Origin: Ctena decussata
Lineage: Eukaryota; Mollusca; Bivalvia; Lucinida; Lucinidae
DNA: 64,000 nt
Direction of reading: 5' to 3'
Assembly (NCBI GenBank): GCA_963989385.1
Contig: OZ022501.1
Span: 94,472,979-94,536,978 of the forward strand
The translations under genes and the position numbers were made by a program. Within the stretch, counting starts at the first letter, position 1. Each line of letters starts with the position of its first letter. Shown here one piece after another: positions 21,000-32,757 of this stretch. Under the pieces are notes generated by a model. That model saw nothing but the letters and a program-made list of their open reading frames with translations. It ran no database searches and was not told where the DNA came from.

Positions 21000-21800
21000 T
21001 GTAAACTAGAGTTCCATTCTTGGTCCTAATATATTCTCTTGATAATATACACATCACCATTAAGTTGTGTTAAAATATTTTAAAGGTTTAAGGAGTTACA
21101 GAGTAAACAGGAAATTTATGCAAGGGCAGATAATTCAGAAATTACGCAAGCAAGAGTTGCATTTCTTGCTCAGGATACATTGCCCCATTATCATACATAT
21201 TCCTACAAAGTTTCATTACGATATTTCAAAAGGTTTATATAATAAGGAGTTATGGAGTGAATGCGAATAGCCTAAATATACTAATCAAAGGGAAGTTACT
21301 CGAAAATTAAGTAAGGGAGAGCAATCATTTTTATATGTGACAAATCATCTTGTGATCACACACATTGCTATAAAGTTTCATCAAGATATTCCAAATGATT
21401 ACCAAGTTATGGTATGCATAAGTATACACAAAAATACCCTAAAAAATCTAATCAAAGGGACTCCAAAATGAAGTAAGGGAGAGCTATGCAACACATCCTT
21501 GGGACTTCATGCACACTGCTGTGAAGTTTCATCAAGATATTCCAAACGGTTATCTAGTTATGGCACGCACAAGATTAGTCAGGAAAAAATTATCAAAGGG
21601 CTATAACTTGGGAACTAGGATAGGGGATGCAACCATTCTTGTAAGCGACATGTTACCCCCAACCTAATAAGTATTCCTACAAAATTTCATGAAGATATCC
21701 CAAACAGTTTAATACTGAGTTATTGCACACACAAGAACGTCGATGAATGCACAGACTGATGGACAGACAGACAGACAGACGGAGGGACAGTGCCATGCCA
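21000..21800 (+). mobile_element. Decayed tandem-array element ending in a GACA tract
   Basis: Units of ~150 bp with words such as AAGTTTCATCAAGATATTCC, AAGGGAGAGC and GTTATGG. It ends in GATGGACAGACAGACAGACA near 21762. Same class as the 30.1-31.1 kb element. Confidence 0.6.
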
Positions 21801-22394
21801 TAATACATCCATTTTTTTCAAAACGCACGTATAAAAATTCTCAAAAATTAGTACTAAATTTTTTTTGCTGCCACCTTTTGTCTTTACATCGAAGAGCCAT
21901 AACAGCTGACCAAAGCAATCCCAAACTTCAAGATCAATCTAGATTTTTTGGATTGTTTTTAAAGGGAAATCCCCCTGTCTTATAAATGAATGAACAGTAT
22001 CTCAGAATTATCATCAAATCTCTCCTGACCGAAATTCTGTCTGGTTTGCAAGAATGAAAATTTTGTAGGTTCTGTGCCATTACTACATTGAATACGGTAA
22101 TTCTTGTCCTTTAAAAAAATATGTCTCTTGAAGAAATACGTCTGTACTCCGAGAACAGATTGCAATAAAACTAACAAACAAGTTCTTGCATGACCTTCCG
22201 AGAGCTTGGACAAATCAAGCTAAAAGATTCTTTCAGCTACACGCAACAATTTCCATATAAAGCAGAACTAATATTTGACTTTCCTCTAGAGAAAAGGAGC
22301 TTGCTGCCATTATACGGTAAGTTCAGCTATGAGCCTATGACAGTATGAGAATAAAGATCAGACTGTTCCTAACGATTCTCCACAAAAACTTATA

Positions 22395-22597
22395 AGCCGC
22401 GACATGAGAAAACAAAGTGGTTGTGTGCCCAGTGCAGACTCAGATCAGCCCAGTTTGATCAGAGTCTTCGCTGTCCGCATGGAGGTAGCTTAGACCTTAG
22501 CAACCCTTTAAGTCTGGTCAGACTGGGTGAATGCCCAGGGGGATTAACTGCACTGGGTGCACTGTTTTTTTGTTGTTTTTTTTGTGTTGTGGTTCAT
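22395..22597. mobile_element. Palindromic MITE, family C (copy 2, decayed)
   Basis: GACATGAGAAAACAAAGTGG, GTGCAGACTCAGATCAGCC, and a central ATGGAGGTAGCTTAGACC. The right arm is degraded, with T-runs. Confidence 0.7.
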
Positions 22598-23250
22598 ATA
22601 CCATATAATCTTACCAGAAGAATCGCCTCAGGGACTGAACTGGGTCTTTGGAGAGTCTTGCATCTGACAAGATCCCTGCAAATTTTAGTCTGGGTCCTCA
22701 CTACAAGGTTCAACTTAGTCTAGTCTCAGTTGTTGAAATATTCCAGAGATAACCATTGAAAGCTGCCAAAGAGGGAGGCCACCATCAATGGTATCTGCAT
22801 ATTATTTTTTGCAACAAAAAAAGAGGTTATATCTAAACGACTTATGAAATGCATGACTTGTTTATATGAAACTAAAGAACATCTATGTTGTTGATTTCAA
22901 CTTTCAGAAAATACGCCATTTATCTTTTTCTCGTAGGACCATTTGCAATGTCACTGTGTCTTGGGTACAGCATATGAAAGGTGGAACCCATCCCCCTACT
23001 TTCATATATGAAAGAATCCACATTTTACATCAACCCAAGTGTGCACAGGGAAGTTTTACTCTATTTTTCCCATGTATTGATCTATACACAATTTCCTTCT
23101 AAAGACACAAGAAATTCAATTTTCAAACCCACACTATACAGCAATTACTGTGACTATTTGGACACCCCTATCATTTAAGCAATGGACTCTCCCGTGTTCA
23201 AATTTCGACCAATCCATTTATCCTTTTAGGGGTAAGTTTTATAAACCTTT

Positions 23251-23320
23251 GGCAAACAGTGCAGATCCTGCTCAGAATGCTCCAAAGGAGCAGTCTGATC
23301 AGGGTCTACACTGTCTACTC
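23251..23320. mobile_element. Hairpin repeat family B
   Basis: GGCAAACAGTGCAGATCCTG..GAATGCTCC facing GGAGCAGTCTGATCAGGGTC and TACACTGTC. Confidence 0.8.
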
Positions 23321-23329
23321 AGGCATTTT

Positions 23330-24830
23330 CGCTCGTATATTTAAGCTGAATGGGGTACTCCCCATTTGGGAATACGGAACAAATCAATACTAAAAGAGAT
23401 AAATGCAAAATTAAATCTACGAGTCGAAATGGCAATAGGCCACAGACAAGCCTGGGAAATTATCTTCTGAATACGAAACAAATGAAGGTCTAAATTCAAT
23501 CCTCTAGGCCTTGTAACCAAACAAAGAAAGCGAAATCGAAATTATTTAAGGTCTGTGGACTGACAGTGAAAATATATTTATTTTCAATATCCAAACAACC
23601 GCAGAAAGAGAGACTATTGACAGATTCAGTCGGTGCAGCAGTAACATTTTAAGAGCAAATCAATGTATCGGTTCAACTTCAATCAGGTTTTGTGACTGAT
23701 TACAGGCATTTTTATAACCATTTAAGAGAGTTTTAGACTTAGTCTTATAGAATCAGCGACGATGTTTACTGTAGTGAGAAAGGAGTGCATACTGATTACA
23801 TCTGAGCCTACTAATCAAGGGATCACACGGTATCCTCTGGACCACAAGTTGTTTGCATCAGATTGCTAACTGAGAACCCCATCTCTGAACGTACATTCAT
23901 TCATGTTGAATGGACATTAAACCCAGAAGTAACTCGCCAACTTTAGTGAGAAATTGACTGAAATGCGAAAAGAAAATGGCATCCTGGCCTAGTTACTGAC
24001 TCCTATTACTTACAGTATTTCAATCAGTTAGGGCCAGTGCACTGTACTAGACTGAGAAGAGGACCCTGGTACCCGTGGTCCGGGACTGGTAGATCAATTA
24101 CCCAGGTACAAATTTAATGCACATTACCTGAATGCTAATTAAAGCAGTGTAAATAGTCTGTTTTAATAGAACTCCAAGCAAATACAGCAAAAACATTTAA
24201 ACATCCCGCTTTTGTGCACTGTAATACAAACATTCTACATTCTCACACCCTTCCTATTTACACGTGTGCCAAGAACATAGACGGAAAGACGGATATTACG
24301 GTACTTATTATTTTCATTCAAGAGTATATTTTCTAACTGTGGCCATACCCTAACTGCTATGATAACGAGTACCCAGATACCTGCGGGTAATAGACACTCG
24401 GATACTCAGGTACAACATTTCTACCCGCACCAGCCTTACTAGGCAGCAACTGCTCTGTTTGCGAAGGTTTCTTACATTCTAAGATCCTATACATTTGAAT
24501 ACAAATAAATCTGACCAATCACAGACATAATAGTCATGCTTGGTTGAGCTGTGCGCACTGTGCCAGAACTGCTATTAGAGTTCTGAAACTGAGTGTACCA
24601 ATCGAGCAGGAAAGTAGCAAATGCATGGCTATTGAACAGTCTTGACATGATGGCGTCCTAGCAACACACATTCTCTTCTGTTTCATGATATTTTGGGTAT
24701 TGCAATCTGAATTTTAATGAACAACAATTCAAATTTTATCAAACAAGCTTAGAGTTATATCTTCTCTTTATATTTTTCTGTGTCGTCAGCTCTTCTGCCA
24801 TTTTGTTCTGAGTATTTGTTCTGTCCACAC
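23330..24830. other. Intergenic stretch with only weak repeat traces
   Basis: Nothing coding. Around 24050-24130 and 24365-24435, words such as GGTACCCGTGG, TACCCAGGTAC and GATACTCAGGTAC hint at a decayed inverted-repeat element with ends facing each other; this is too degraded to bound. Confidence 0.4.
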
Positions 24831-24954
24831 CACCTTATCGCCTGGAACAGTGCTCACCATTCTAGAACACTGTTCCAGAGCACTCGACTGGTCTTCCTAA
24901 AATCCCAAGTGCTCGTACAGCCTAGTCGAGCATGACCAACAAGAGCCATTAGCC

Positions 24955-25085
24955 AGTCATTTTCAAAACAATCTTTCTCAAACATCAGACTGACATGAAA
25001 TTAAATATTGTTTTGAAAATGACTCAAAACAATTTTTCTCAAAAATCAGCCTGACTTGAAATTAAATATTGTTTTAAAAATGACT
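24955..25085. repeat. ~65-bp tandem duplication within an inverted repeat
   Basis: The block with CTCAAACATCAGACTGACAT and GAAATTAAATATTGTTTT occurs twice in tandem. Outer parts are complementary (AGCCAGTCATTTTCAAAACA near 24951 and ATTGTTTTAAAAATGACTGG near 25068). Confidence 0.8.
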
Positions 25086-25146
25086 GGCTCTGGGATTGGT
25101 CAGATATATTTTATAGGGCTAATAGACTTTTCTGAGCCACACCTAA

Positions 25147-25521
25147 TACCGTATACGCTGTAATTTTCGCGGGTTCAAATTTTCGCAGTTAAGGGTTAAA
25201 AACATAAGCATTATTTTTCGCGATTTTTAATTTTCGCGGTTAGCAACATGCGTGAAAAGCAAAACTCCTTTTTTCACTTGAGCTATTCCGTTCATTTGCT
25301 GCGGCAGGGCTGCCGCAGGTTTATGAAAGAACTGGCTCAAGTGGAAAGTACCAGCAATTACCGAAGCAAACAGAAACAAAATACAGGAACACTGTGTCTA
25401 CAGAAGATACTTCGTAAGAAACAGAAAATTATTTCGTGATTTTTCTTATATTCGCGGTTTCCAAGTGACTGCGAAATACCGCCAAAAATGGAACACCGCG
25501 AAAATTACCTTGTATACTGTA
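25147..25521. mobile_element. ~375-bp MITE with TACNGTATAC..AATTTTCGCGG ends
   Basis: Left end TACCGTATACGCTGTAATTT then TCGCGGG; right end CCGCGAAAATTACC then TTGTATACTGTA. Extra inverted copies of TTTTCGCG lie inside, with a CTGCGGCAGGGCTGCCGCAG palindrome in the centre. The 63-residue open frame inside is not a gene. Confidence 0.8.
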
Positions 25522-26137
25522 TGTCACTCAAAAATCACCTGATAGTGTATAACTGACCAATGCAACAACAGCTTAGCATGTGACATAGTCCCACAAAAAA
25601 ACGCACGTATTCAATGTCCCACAATAATAGGTGATTTACCATTACAATTAATGAAAAGGAGGAAGGTGAATTACTCAGACTACATTGTAAATAATATATT
25701 CCAAGAGGACAAACTCAGTCTCCTATATTTTTGTCTTCCATACTGAGTTCTCTTTCATAGGTGATTGTGGCTGCAAACTCCAATTTACTTGAGAACACAG
25801 ATTCTGACCAGATGGTATATGAAAGTGGTTTGGCTAGGTTGTGATTCCAGCCATATTGGGCTTGAATATGGAAAAGGCATCAACTGTAGGTCTAAATAAA
25901 ACCTTAATGTTTGTACCTGCAGTGGATAAGTAAACAAGTAACACTGCATGTGTGTGTTATATGTGCCTACACATCATACTGTCATCTCCAATACCTGTAT
26001 TGCATGTACTCAGCCTTCAGTCTGCTTCCTAGATAAGAAAGAGTATTCTTTCAAATGGGTGTACATGAAAAGATCTGCATTGCTGACTGTCTTACAATGC
26101 TTCTTCCATAATCCCATTCTCTCACATAATGTCTGTT

Positions 26138-26835
26138 ATTGGTTATCCCCTCGGGGATAACCATATTAGATTACGAATTCGTACTCGATTGTACGACGTT
26201 TCTTTTTGCTAGAATACCAGTCCCACTATTTCCTGGTACCTCTACATTTGGCGCACCCTGCTGCAGGGTGCTTGCCAGCATCGCTAATGCACAATCTTTA
26301 TAGCTTATCTTGAACACTTTATCTCACCCTGTACACGCAATTACACGAGAGTTCAGTTCAGCTAACAAGAGTTGTCACTTAACAGTACAGATCAATAACA
26401 AGTTGTACTAGAACCCTGTTTCGTATCGCTAAATGCGGGTCCCATTTTTTTCCTGTATTTGCTCCCATATTTTGTCGCACCCAGCTGCAGGGTCCTTCCA
26501 GCATCGCTAAGGCATGAGCTGTAAAACTTATCCTGAACACTTCATTTCACCTAATACAAGCATCTCACCTAATACAAGTAATTACAAGTGAGTACAGTCC
26601 ACTTAGGAAGAGCTGTCACTAAACAGTACATGTCACCTAACAGAAGTTAATAGCACTGAAACTCACCTGTTAAAAGCAATCACTAGAACTAGACAAAAAC
26701 AAAACGCTGTCGAACTCGCCACTAACCTACAGCTTCAACAAAGTCCAAGAATACAATAAAACTCACTTGCATTGCTGCCAATTTTCTACTTTACCACTTG
26801 CATCCCATAGATTCATTGCTAAGGGATAACCTCTC
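26138..26835 (-). mobile_element. Array element with GGTTATCC hairpin, probable minus orientation
   Basis: Begins with a hairpin, GGTTATCCCC/TCGGGGATAACC, and ends near AAGGGATAACC (26831). Inside are two ~220-bp direct units (26215 and 26440) sharing GCTGCAGGGT, CCAGCATCGCTAA, TGAACACTT and AACAGTACA. Confidence 0.6.
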
Positions 26836-27109
26836 AAGCTTTTTTCAAAAGCTAAACTTGTTTGAGATAAGATGGTGGTGTGAGTGCCATCAGCATGACT
26901 GGTTGTCATTATTTTATCCCCCTGTTATATATGTTTTCACTACAAACAGCATGCAGCTTACCAAACTACCAGACTGACTGGCATTTACCAATTTTTCAAG
27001 CATAGAGCTGGACTCCTAATTCCACAGCATAAGCACTTGACTGATTAGTTCTGAAATTTTTACAAATTTGATAATAACCGATACCATAATGGTCCTAAGA
27101 TTTTGGACA

Positions 27110-27200
27110 GACAGCTCTAGGCAAACAGAGCAGACCCAGATCAGACAGCCCCAAGAGGAGCAGTCTGATCTGACATCTGAGTCTTCCCTGTTTGTCATTC
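27110..27200. mobile_element. Hairpin repeat family B
   Basis: GGCAAACAGAGCAGACCCAG..AGCCCCAAGA facing GGAGCAGTCTGATCTGACAT and CCCTGTTTGTC. It is the source of the spurious 130-residue minus frame here. Confidence 0.75.
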
Positions 27201-27929
27201 TGTCTGCATCTTTTGGCCATTTCTCGACATGGACACCACACTGTTCAAGTTTTAGGATAATTACAGCAATTTTTGCAATTTTCGGGTCTCCGAATTCTTG
27301 GGACTTTAACGGTAGTATGTCTCCCCTTCCTTTCACCTGACAAGGCCTCTCATTCCAACCATTTAGATTACTTGAAAAAGTTCTGAAATTGTACATTCTT
27401 ACCTGCAATAAAATCCTCTGGTGTTGAAGCTTAATAAAGAAGAAATACTAGGTGTTTCTTAATCATGGTTGCAAGCTCAGAAACTTGACAGAAGTAAAGA
27501 TGCCAGTTTGAAATCTAATCAGAAAATCCACACACATGCAAGCAGATAGGACCAGTCAATATCAATGTAATTATTAACTCTGAAATTACTTACAGTACTT
27601 TTTAATGTACTGTAATTCCCCTATACAAATCACCTATTTTTTCACTTCTGTCAAAAGAATAAAACTGGCTTGTGTGAGAGACCATGCATTTGTTTTCTCA
27701 ATCAGGACAAGAGCTACAGTAGTACCTCTGTCCTCTGTTTCTGACATTTAAGTAATTTAATAAGATCCCTTTTCCAGGAGAACAAACAAGCAGAGGCTCA
27801 AGTATACCTCCGATCAGCACCGCCGCCTAACGAAACCACCACCTAATAGAACCAATCTCAATACATGATATGAATTAGAAATAAGCCTTGTTGAAATTCA
27901 AAAGGTTCTATCAAAGTATATATTACGAT

Positions 27930-28260
27930 TATCAGAAAAGAATACAAATTAACACAAACTAACTCCTTGGCCCTGACCTTGGTCAGCAGCAGCAGCAACC
28001 TGAAGATGTAATTAACCTGCATAAACTCAGAAGTAAGACTTATCACATATGATATGATATAAGGATCAGATTGGAATCATAAACAAAAATATAAACTTCA
28101 CACAAAACTTCAACGTAAACGTTCAAATCTGTGAACTTGACCTTAGCTCAGCAGCAGCATACAGAAAATGTCAGCAACTAAAAGTAAACCTAGTCATATA
28201 TGAAAAGGTTTCATCAAAGGATATTTGAAATATGAACAAAAATATTACTCAAACAAAACT
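27930..28260. repeat. Two decayed ~190-bp direct units
   Basis: Both contain a CCTTGACC/TGACCTTGG-type word, CAGCAGCAGCA, AAACTCAG/TAAAAGTA, and AACAAAAATAT followed by CTTCACACAAAACTT or ACTCAAACAAAACTT. Confidence 0.5.
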
Positions 28261-28464
28261 TAAAACATACCATATCAATCTTATTAAATGTCCTTGGGGC
28301 GTTGCAGTCCACGAAAAGGGGGTGTTACTTAGAACCTAAAGAGTAGTAAATTAGCCACTGCCAAAATGCTTCCAATAAATGATATTAGGGTTAATGGATA
28401 TACTTTCACTAGTTTCAGATGAATCAATTCTACTATTTTCCCCATTTTTACCACCCTTCTCATA

Positions 28465-28533
28465 AGGGGTCAGCACTTCAAGGAAACAATTTGCTGCTCT
28501 CGGAGAAAATTCTTTCCTTGAAGAGTAGACCCC
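28465..28533. mobile_element. ~68-bp hairpin repeat, family G (copy 1)
   Basis: GGGGTCAGCACTTCAAGGAA..TTTGCTGCTC facing GAGAAAATTCTTTCCTTGAA..GACCCC. Copies at 45541-45604 and 61605-61670. Confidence 0.75.
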
Positions 28534-29009
28534 ATTTTTTTGAAGAGCTAGCTATGTCCTTCAGAGATGCATTGTTCCCCTTTTTAAAACTAACGGCAAG
28601 TCAATCTTATGTTGTTGTTTTTTTAATGGGGATTGGTTTCGAAATCCTGTCAAAGCGATCAGTTAATTTTGTGCTTCTTTGGAAACACATATGCTACACG
28701 TAAGTTTGTCACAAAATCAGATGCAACATTTTTTTCGCAGTTTTATATAAATTTTGTTGAATTCATCAATTTGATGTTTATACAGTGTTTGTCAGGCAGT
28801 CCTAATTTGCAGTATAAAGCATTCATTTTATTCCTTTAAGAGAAATCAGGTTGCTTCTAGGTGTCAGACCAGTCAAGAATTGCTTCCGGGGTCGTACTGT
28901 GCTAAAATAGTTCCTTAGAAAAAATATGCTGCCTTGTTCAGAGGTGTGATTTTCATTCCTGAACGTATTCTGTTGAATTTATTTGATTTGCTCTTGGAAT
29001 ATGAAGCAT

Positions 29010-29165
29010 TTCTAAGCCAATGAGCCTCAAATACATGATCTTTTGCAGGACTGACTGTATCTCCTGTATGGATGCTGCCAGAGGTCAAGGGGAAGCACTG
29101 CTGTTTGTTTTTATTTACACAATCTAGAGGCGGTACATAAGATCTAAGAAATCGTGAAAAACTGA
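29010..29165 (+). repeat. ~150-bp dispersed repeat, copy 1
   Basis: AAGCCAATGAGCCTCAAATA..CATGATCTTTTGCAG..GGATGCTGCCAGAGGTCAAG. A second copy in the same orientation is at 37406-37550. Confidence 0.75.
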
Positions 29166-29179
29166 ATTAGTGATGATAC

Positions 29180-29400
29180 AAGGGACCGACCATTTGATAT
29201 TCTACGGGGGGGGGGGGGGGAGAGGGCCTGGTATATTTTTTCAAAAAAAATTCTCTGTCCTTGGATATGCAAGTAGGAAATAAATAGGCTCATAAGGGGA
29301 TTAAAAAAAAAATAATCTGGCCTCAAAAATAAGTGAAAAAAATAATCTGGCTCCACCCAAAATCTCCAAAAAAAAAAAAATAGTCTGCAGATAATTCCAT
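29180..29400 (+). mobile_element. GGGACCGACCATTTGATATT repeat with poly-G
   Basis: The start word is followed by a G-run (29206-29220), then A/T-rich segments with AATAATCTGG repeated. An inverted relative ending at 37210 carries ATCAAATGGTTGGTCCC. Confidence 0.65.
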
Positions 29401-29897
29401 TTGAATTGATTTTTAAAATATCGCTGATCTGCCGCCTTACTAATTAAGAGAAGCTGACTGTAAGCATCGAGCATTGGATGGAAAGTCAAAATTTTGTATT
29501 TTGCTAAAAATGTCATGGTTTAAAGCTCTCGACGAAAGATGAAGATTAGTGAAAAAATAGCCATCAGAGGAGATGGCAAATCCCCCGACCGAAGACCCCC
29601 ATAGGCCTTGGTAAAAAGGGTGCACTTCAAAACACATATTAGTAATATATTGTCATTCTTTATGCTTCTGATTGACATTAACTGTTAACAGATGCATGAT
29701 TATCTAACACTCAGACTAAAACAGTATGCTTGACTGCTAAAAAGAGGTAATAACTCAAACAGCCACCATATACACAAATGTATAGCATACGATACATTCA
29801 ACTTTCAAAATGTGTGAATAACTTCTAAAGTACAAGCCCTACAAACCTAATTTTGAGCTCTCTAGTAAGTGAATTTGGACAAAGAATCCAAATCTGG

Positions 29898-29945
29898 AAA
29901 AAATTTTTTTTTTTTTTTTTTGAGGGGGGGGGGGGGGGAGGGGGC
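29898..29945. repeat. T-run followed by G-run
   Basis: About 18 T then, after GA, a run of ~16 G, AG and GGGG. This is a low-complexity, slippage-prone, potentially quadruplex-forming tract. Confidence 0.85.
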
Positions 29946-30119
29946 ACTGGAATGTGGAGGGGTAAGAGAGAGTTAGGAACACTGATAAGATATCACAGCA
30001 TGATCATCAATATTCTAAAAGGTTCACGGTTATTCAAATTCTGGAGCTGGCCAGAGGGCCAGGGTATACAGTTATGGAGCAGAGACTCAAACAGCAGCTC
30101 AAACTACCAAAGGGAAATA

Positions 30120-31132
30120 ATTCACTAGGTCTAAAAGCAAGAGTTATAATTCATGTATGAGACAAATTGTCATGACCTGTTCTGCATATCTGTGAAGTAT
30201 CATGAAAATATTTCAAAAGGTATTCAAGCTATGGAGCGGACACTTAAAATCATCAAAGGGAAATAACTCCAAAAGTAAGAAAGCAAGAGTTGTCATTCTT
30301 GTTCGCGACACATCATCATGACCTGTTCTGCATATCTGTGAAGTATCATGAAAATATTCCAAAAGGTATTCAAGTTATAGAGCGGACACAAAATCACACC
30401 TAAAACCATCAAGGGGTAATAACTCAAAAAGTAAGAAAGCAGGAGTTGTCTTTCTTGTTCGCGACACATCGTCATGACCTGTTCTACATATCTGTGAAGT
30501 ATCATGAAAATATTCCAAAAGGTATTCAAGTTATAGAGCGGACATGAAATCATACCTAAAATGATCAAGGGGAAATAACTCAAAAAGTAAGAAAGCAAGA
30601 GTTGTCATTCTTGTTCGCGACACATCATCATGACCTGTTCTACATATCTGTGAAGTATCATGAGAATATTCCAAAGGGTATTCTAGTTATAGAGCGGACA
30701 CGAATCTGCCAAAAAATCACACCTAAAACTATCAAGGGGAAATAACTCAAAAAGTAAAAAAGCAAGAGTTGTCATTCTTGTTCGCGACACATCGTCATGA
30801 CCTGTTCTACATTTCTGTGAAGTATCATGAAAATATTCCAAAGGGTATTCAAGTTACAGAGCGGACACGAATTTGCCAAAAAATCACCAAAGGGGAGATA
30901 ATTCAAAAAGTACAATAGCAAGAGTTACCATTCTTGTACGCGACACATCGTCATGACCTGTTCTACATAACTGTGAAGTATCATGAAAATATTCCAAAGG
31001 GTATTCAAGATATAGAGCGGACAAGAAAGTGTTTACGGACGGACGGACGGACGGACAGACGGACGGACGGACGGACGGACGGACGCCAGGCTCATCGCTA
31101 TATCCCCCGAACCTTTCGGTCGGGGGATAAAA
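30120..31132 (+). mobile_element. Pearl-like array element: six ~155-bp units, GGAC tract, terminal hairpin
   Basis: Units start near 30130, 30280, 30436, 30593, 30760 and 30916, each with AGCAAGAGTTGTCATTCTTG, TTCGCGACACATC and GTGAAGTATCATGAAAATAT. They are followed by (GGAC)n at 31036-31085 and the hairpin ATCCCCCGAACC/TTTCGGTCGGGGGAT. Noncoding. Confidence 0.8.
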
Positions 31133-31139
31133 ATTAGTG

Positions 31140-32200
31140 AAATATGTCAAACGGTTCTCGAGATATCTAAGCAATTACTGTTGCCATGGCAACCATTTTT
31201 AGGCCGCTCAAATTTTACATATTTTCATGAATTAAAAAGGGAAAACGTGTCTGTCCTGAAGCAAGTATCAAATAGTTAACTGGTATGGTGCTCAGGACCA
31301 AATGTAATTGTCAGTCTCTGCACCTTCAGAGCATTGGCTACTGCACGTTGTTGAAACCATGGCAACTGGAGATACATATAGTCGGAGAAAAAATAAAATT
31401 TGTGAAAATAGCTCTTTTTCAAATCGAGGTTATTGAAAATGGCAGCCTGACCTGAATATACCATTAACATGTCTTCAAACATCAACATAAGTACCGTACA
31501 TAGCGAAAACAATTAGTTGTAAACTTTCACTGACTACAGAATAAATGCATAGGGTGTCCCTGTCGCAATTGCAATTTTACAGAAACAACGTTTTTTTAGA
31601 TTTCTTTACCCTAATTTCCACACTTTCAGTTTGAATTTGCTTATTAAACAAATAAAGAGTTGCATTTTTATCCCATCTTTGCGAATAACAGCGTAGAAAT
31701 GTAGTGTTTGATACTGTTTCTATGGTTACGATGCATAAAAATGTGCTACATCAGTTCAAAACGACCCTAAACCCATGTAACTAATATACAACTCTTAATT
31801 TGCAGTAGAATCGATATGGTTTTAATGTAGTTCAGTACTTCTAATGGTTTTCATTTTTTTCTGATAAACAGATTTAAAGTTGCTGCTTAGATACCCCACC
31901 CACTGTATATGCAATAGCAATATCACCGTTTTGTGAAGAGAAAGTGTGTACAAATGTGAAAAAATATGATATAGAACTACAAGATTGTGAAAAAAAAAAT
32001 TCTTACCAGTGAATTGTCGCTGATGTAAACATGGTGTTGAAGCGCGAATCTTAGTTTATATCTCGACGGCGAAGCCGGAGTGAATTAAGAAAAGCTAACT
32101 GTAAGAAACAAGCCGAAAAATCACACGCTCAACCAATAATAATTTCATAACAAAATGGACATTTCAAACATTTTTATGGCACCACAAAATAACATTTAAA
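31140..32200. other. Intergenic stretch without recognised elements
   Basis: AT-rich. It contains a GCCATGGCAACCATTTTTAG word and a GTTGAAACCATGGCAACTGG word in the first 250 bp that may be parts of one decayed element. No gene seen. Confidence 0.4.
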
Positions 32201-32215
32201 TGGCAGACTGGAAAA

Positions 32216-32395
32216 AAGTTGATGACAGGTTTGTAATTTTATGGCCCTTTCAACAGTACTTAGGTCATGCAACAAGGCATGGGTGATTTTTAAAGACTGT
32301 GTGCAATGGCATCCCGTGATTGAAAAAAAGAGAGAGATTCGAACAAGGACTGCTAGCTTAGCACGCAGGCGCTTCCCTCGCTAAGCTACAGAAAA
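32216..32395 (-). mobile_element. tRNA-derived SINE (family S), minus strand
   Basis: CCCTTTCAACAGTACTTAGG (body), GTGTGCAATGGCATCCC, GAGATTCGAACAAGGACTGC (antisense B-box), then CGCTTCCCTCGCTAAGCTAC (antisense A-box). Runs antisense to the copy at 32500-32757. Confidence 0.7.
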
Positions 32396-32499
32396 GTGGA
32401 TGAAATTAGATGGGATGAATAAATCACTCATGAGTACTCGTATACTTACGATGGCACCCCTATCAGGATTACCTAAATTACACAACTTTCTTTGCTATT

Positions 32500-32757
32500 C
32501 TAGAAGCCCCGGGTAGCACAGTAGGTTAAGGCCTGGCCTGCTGATCAAGTGGTTCAGAGTTCGAGATCTGCTGGATGCATTAATCTTTTCAACCGCAAAT
32601 TTGGCTCCACTAAACAGCTTTTCATGCACATCCCCCCCCCCCCCCCCCATACACACACACACTTCCCACCATCCCCCAACCACATTCCCCAATTGTCCTG
32701 ATGTGACTGAAATACTGTTAAAAAGGACATAAAATCCAAAGTCATTCATCCATCCAT
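32500..32757 (+). mobile_element. tRNA-derived SINE (family S), plus strand, with internal poly-C/CA tract
   Basis: A-box region CGGGTAGCACAGTAGGTTAA, B-box AGAGTTCGAGATCTGC, a C-run and (CA)n at 32631-32661, body TGACTGAAATACTGTTAAAA, tail CATTCATCCATCCATT. It sits 100 bp from a minus-strand copy, giving a head-to-head pair. Confidence 0.7.

Noticed and set aside
27016..27408. 130-residue minus-strand frame
   Set aside because: Its core is the translated family B hairpin, a known type of false peptide.
30293..31174. Open frames with repeated SYFLSYFPL and SVRPSVCPSVRPSV peptides
   Set aside because: They are translations of the ~155-bp tandem units and the GGAC tract.
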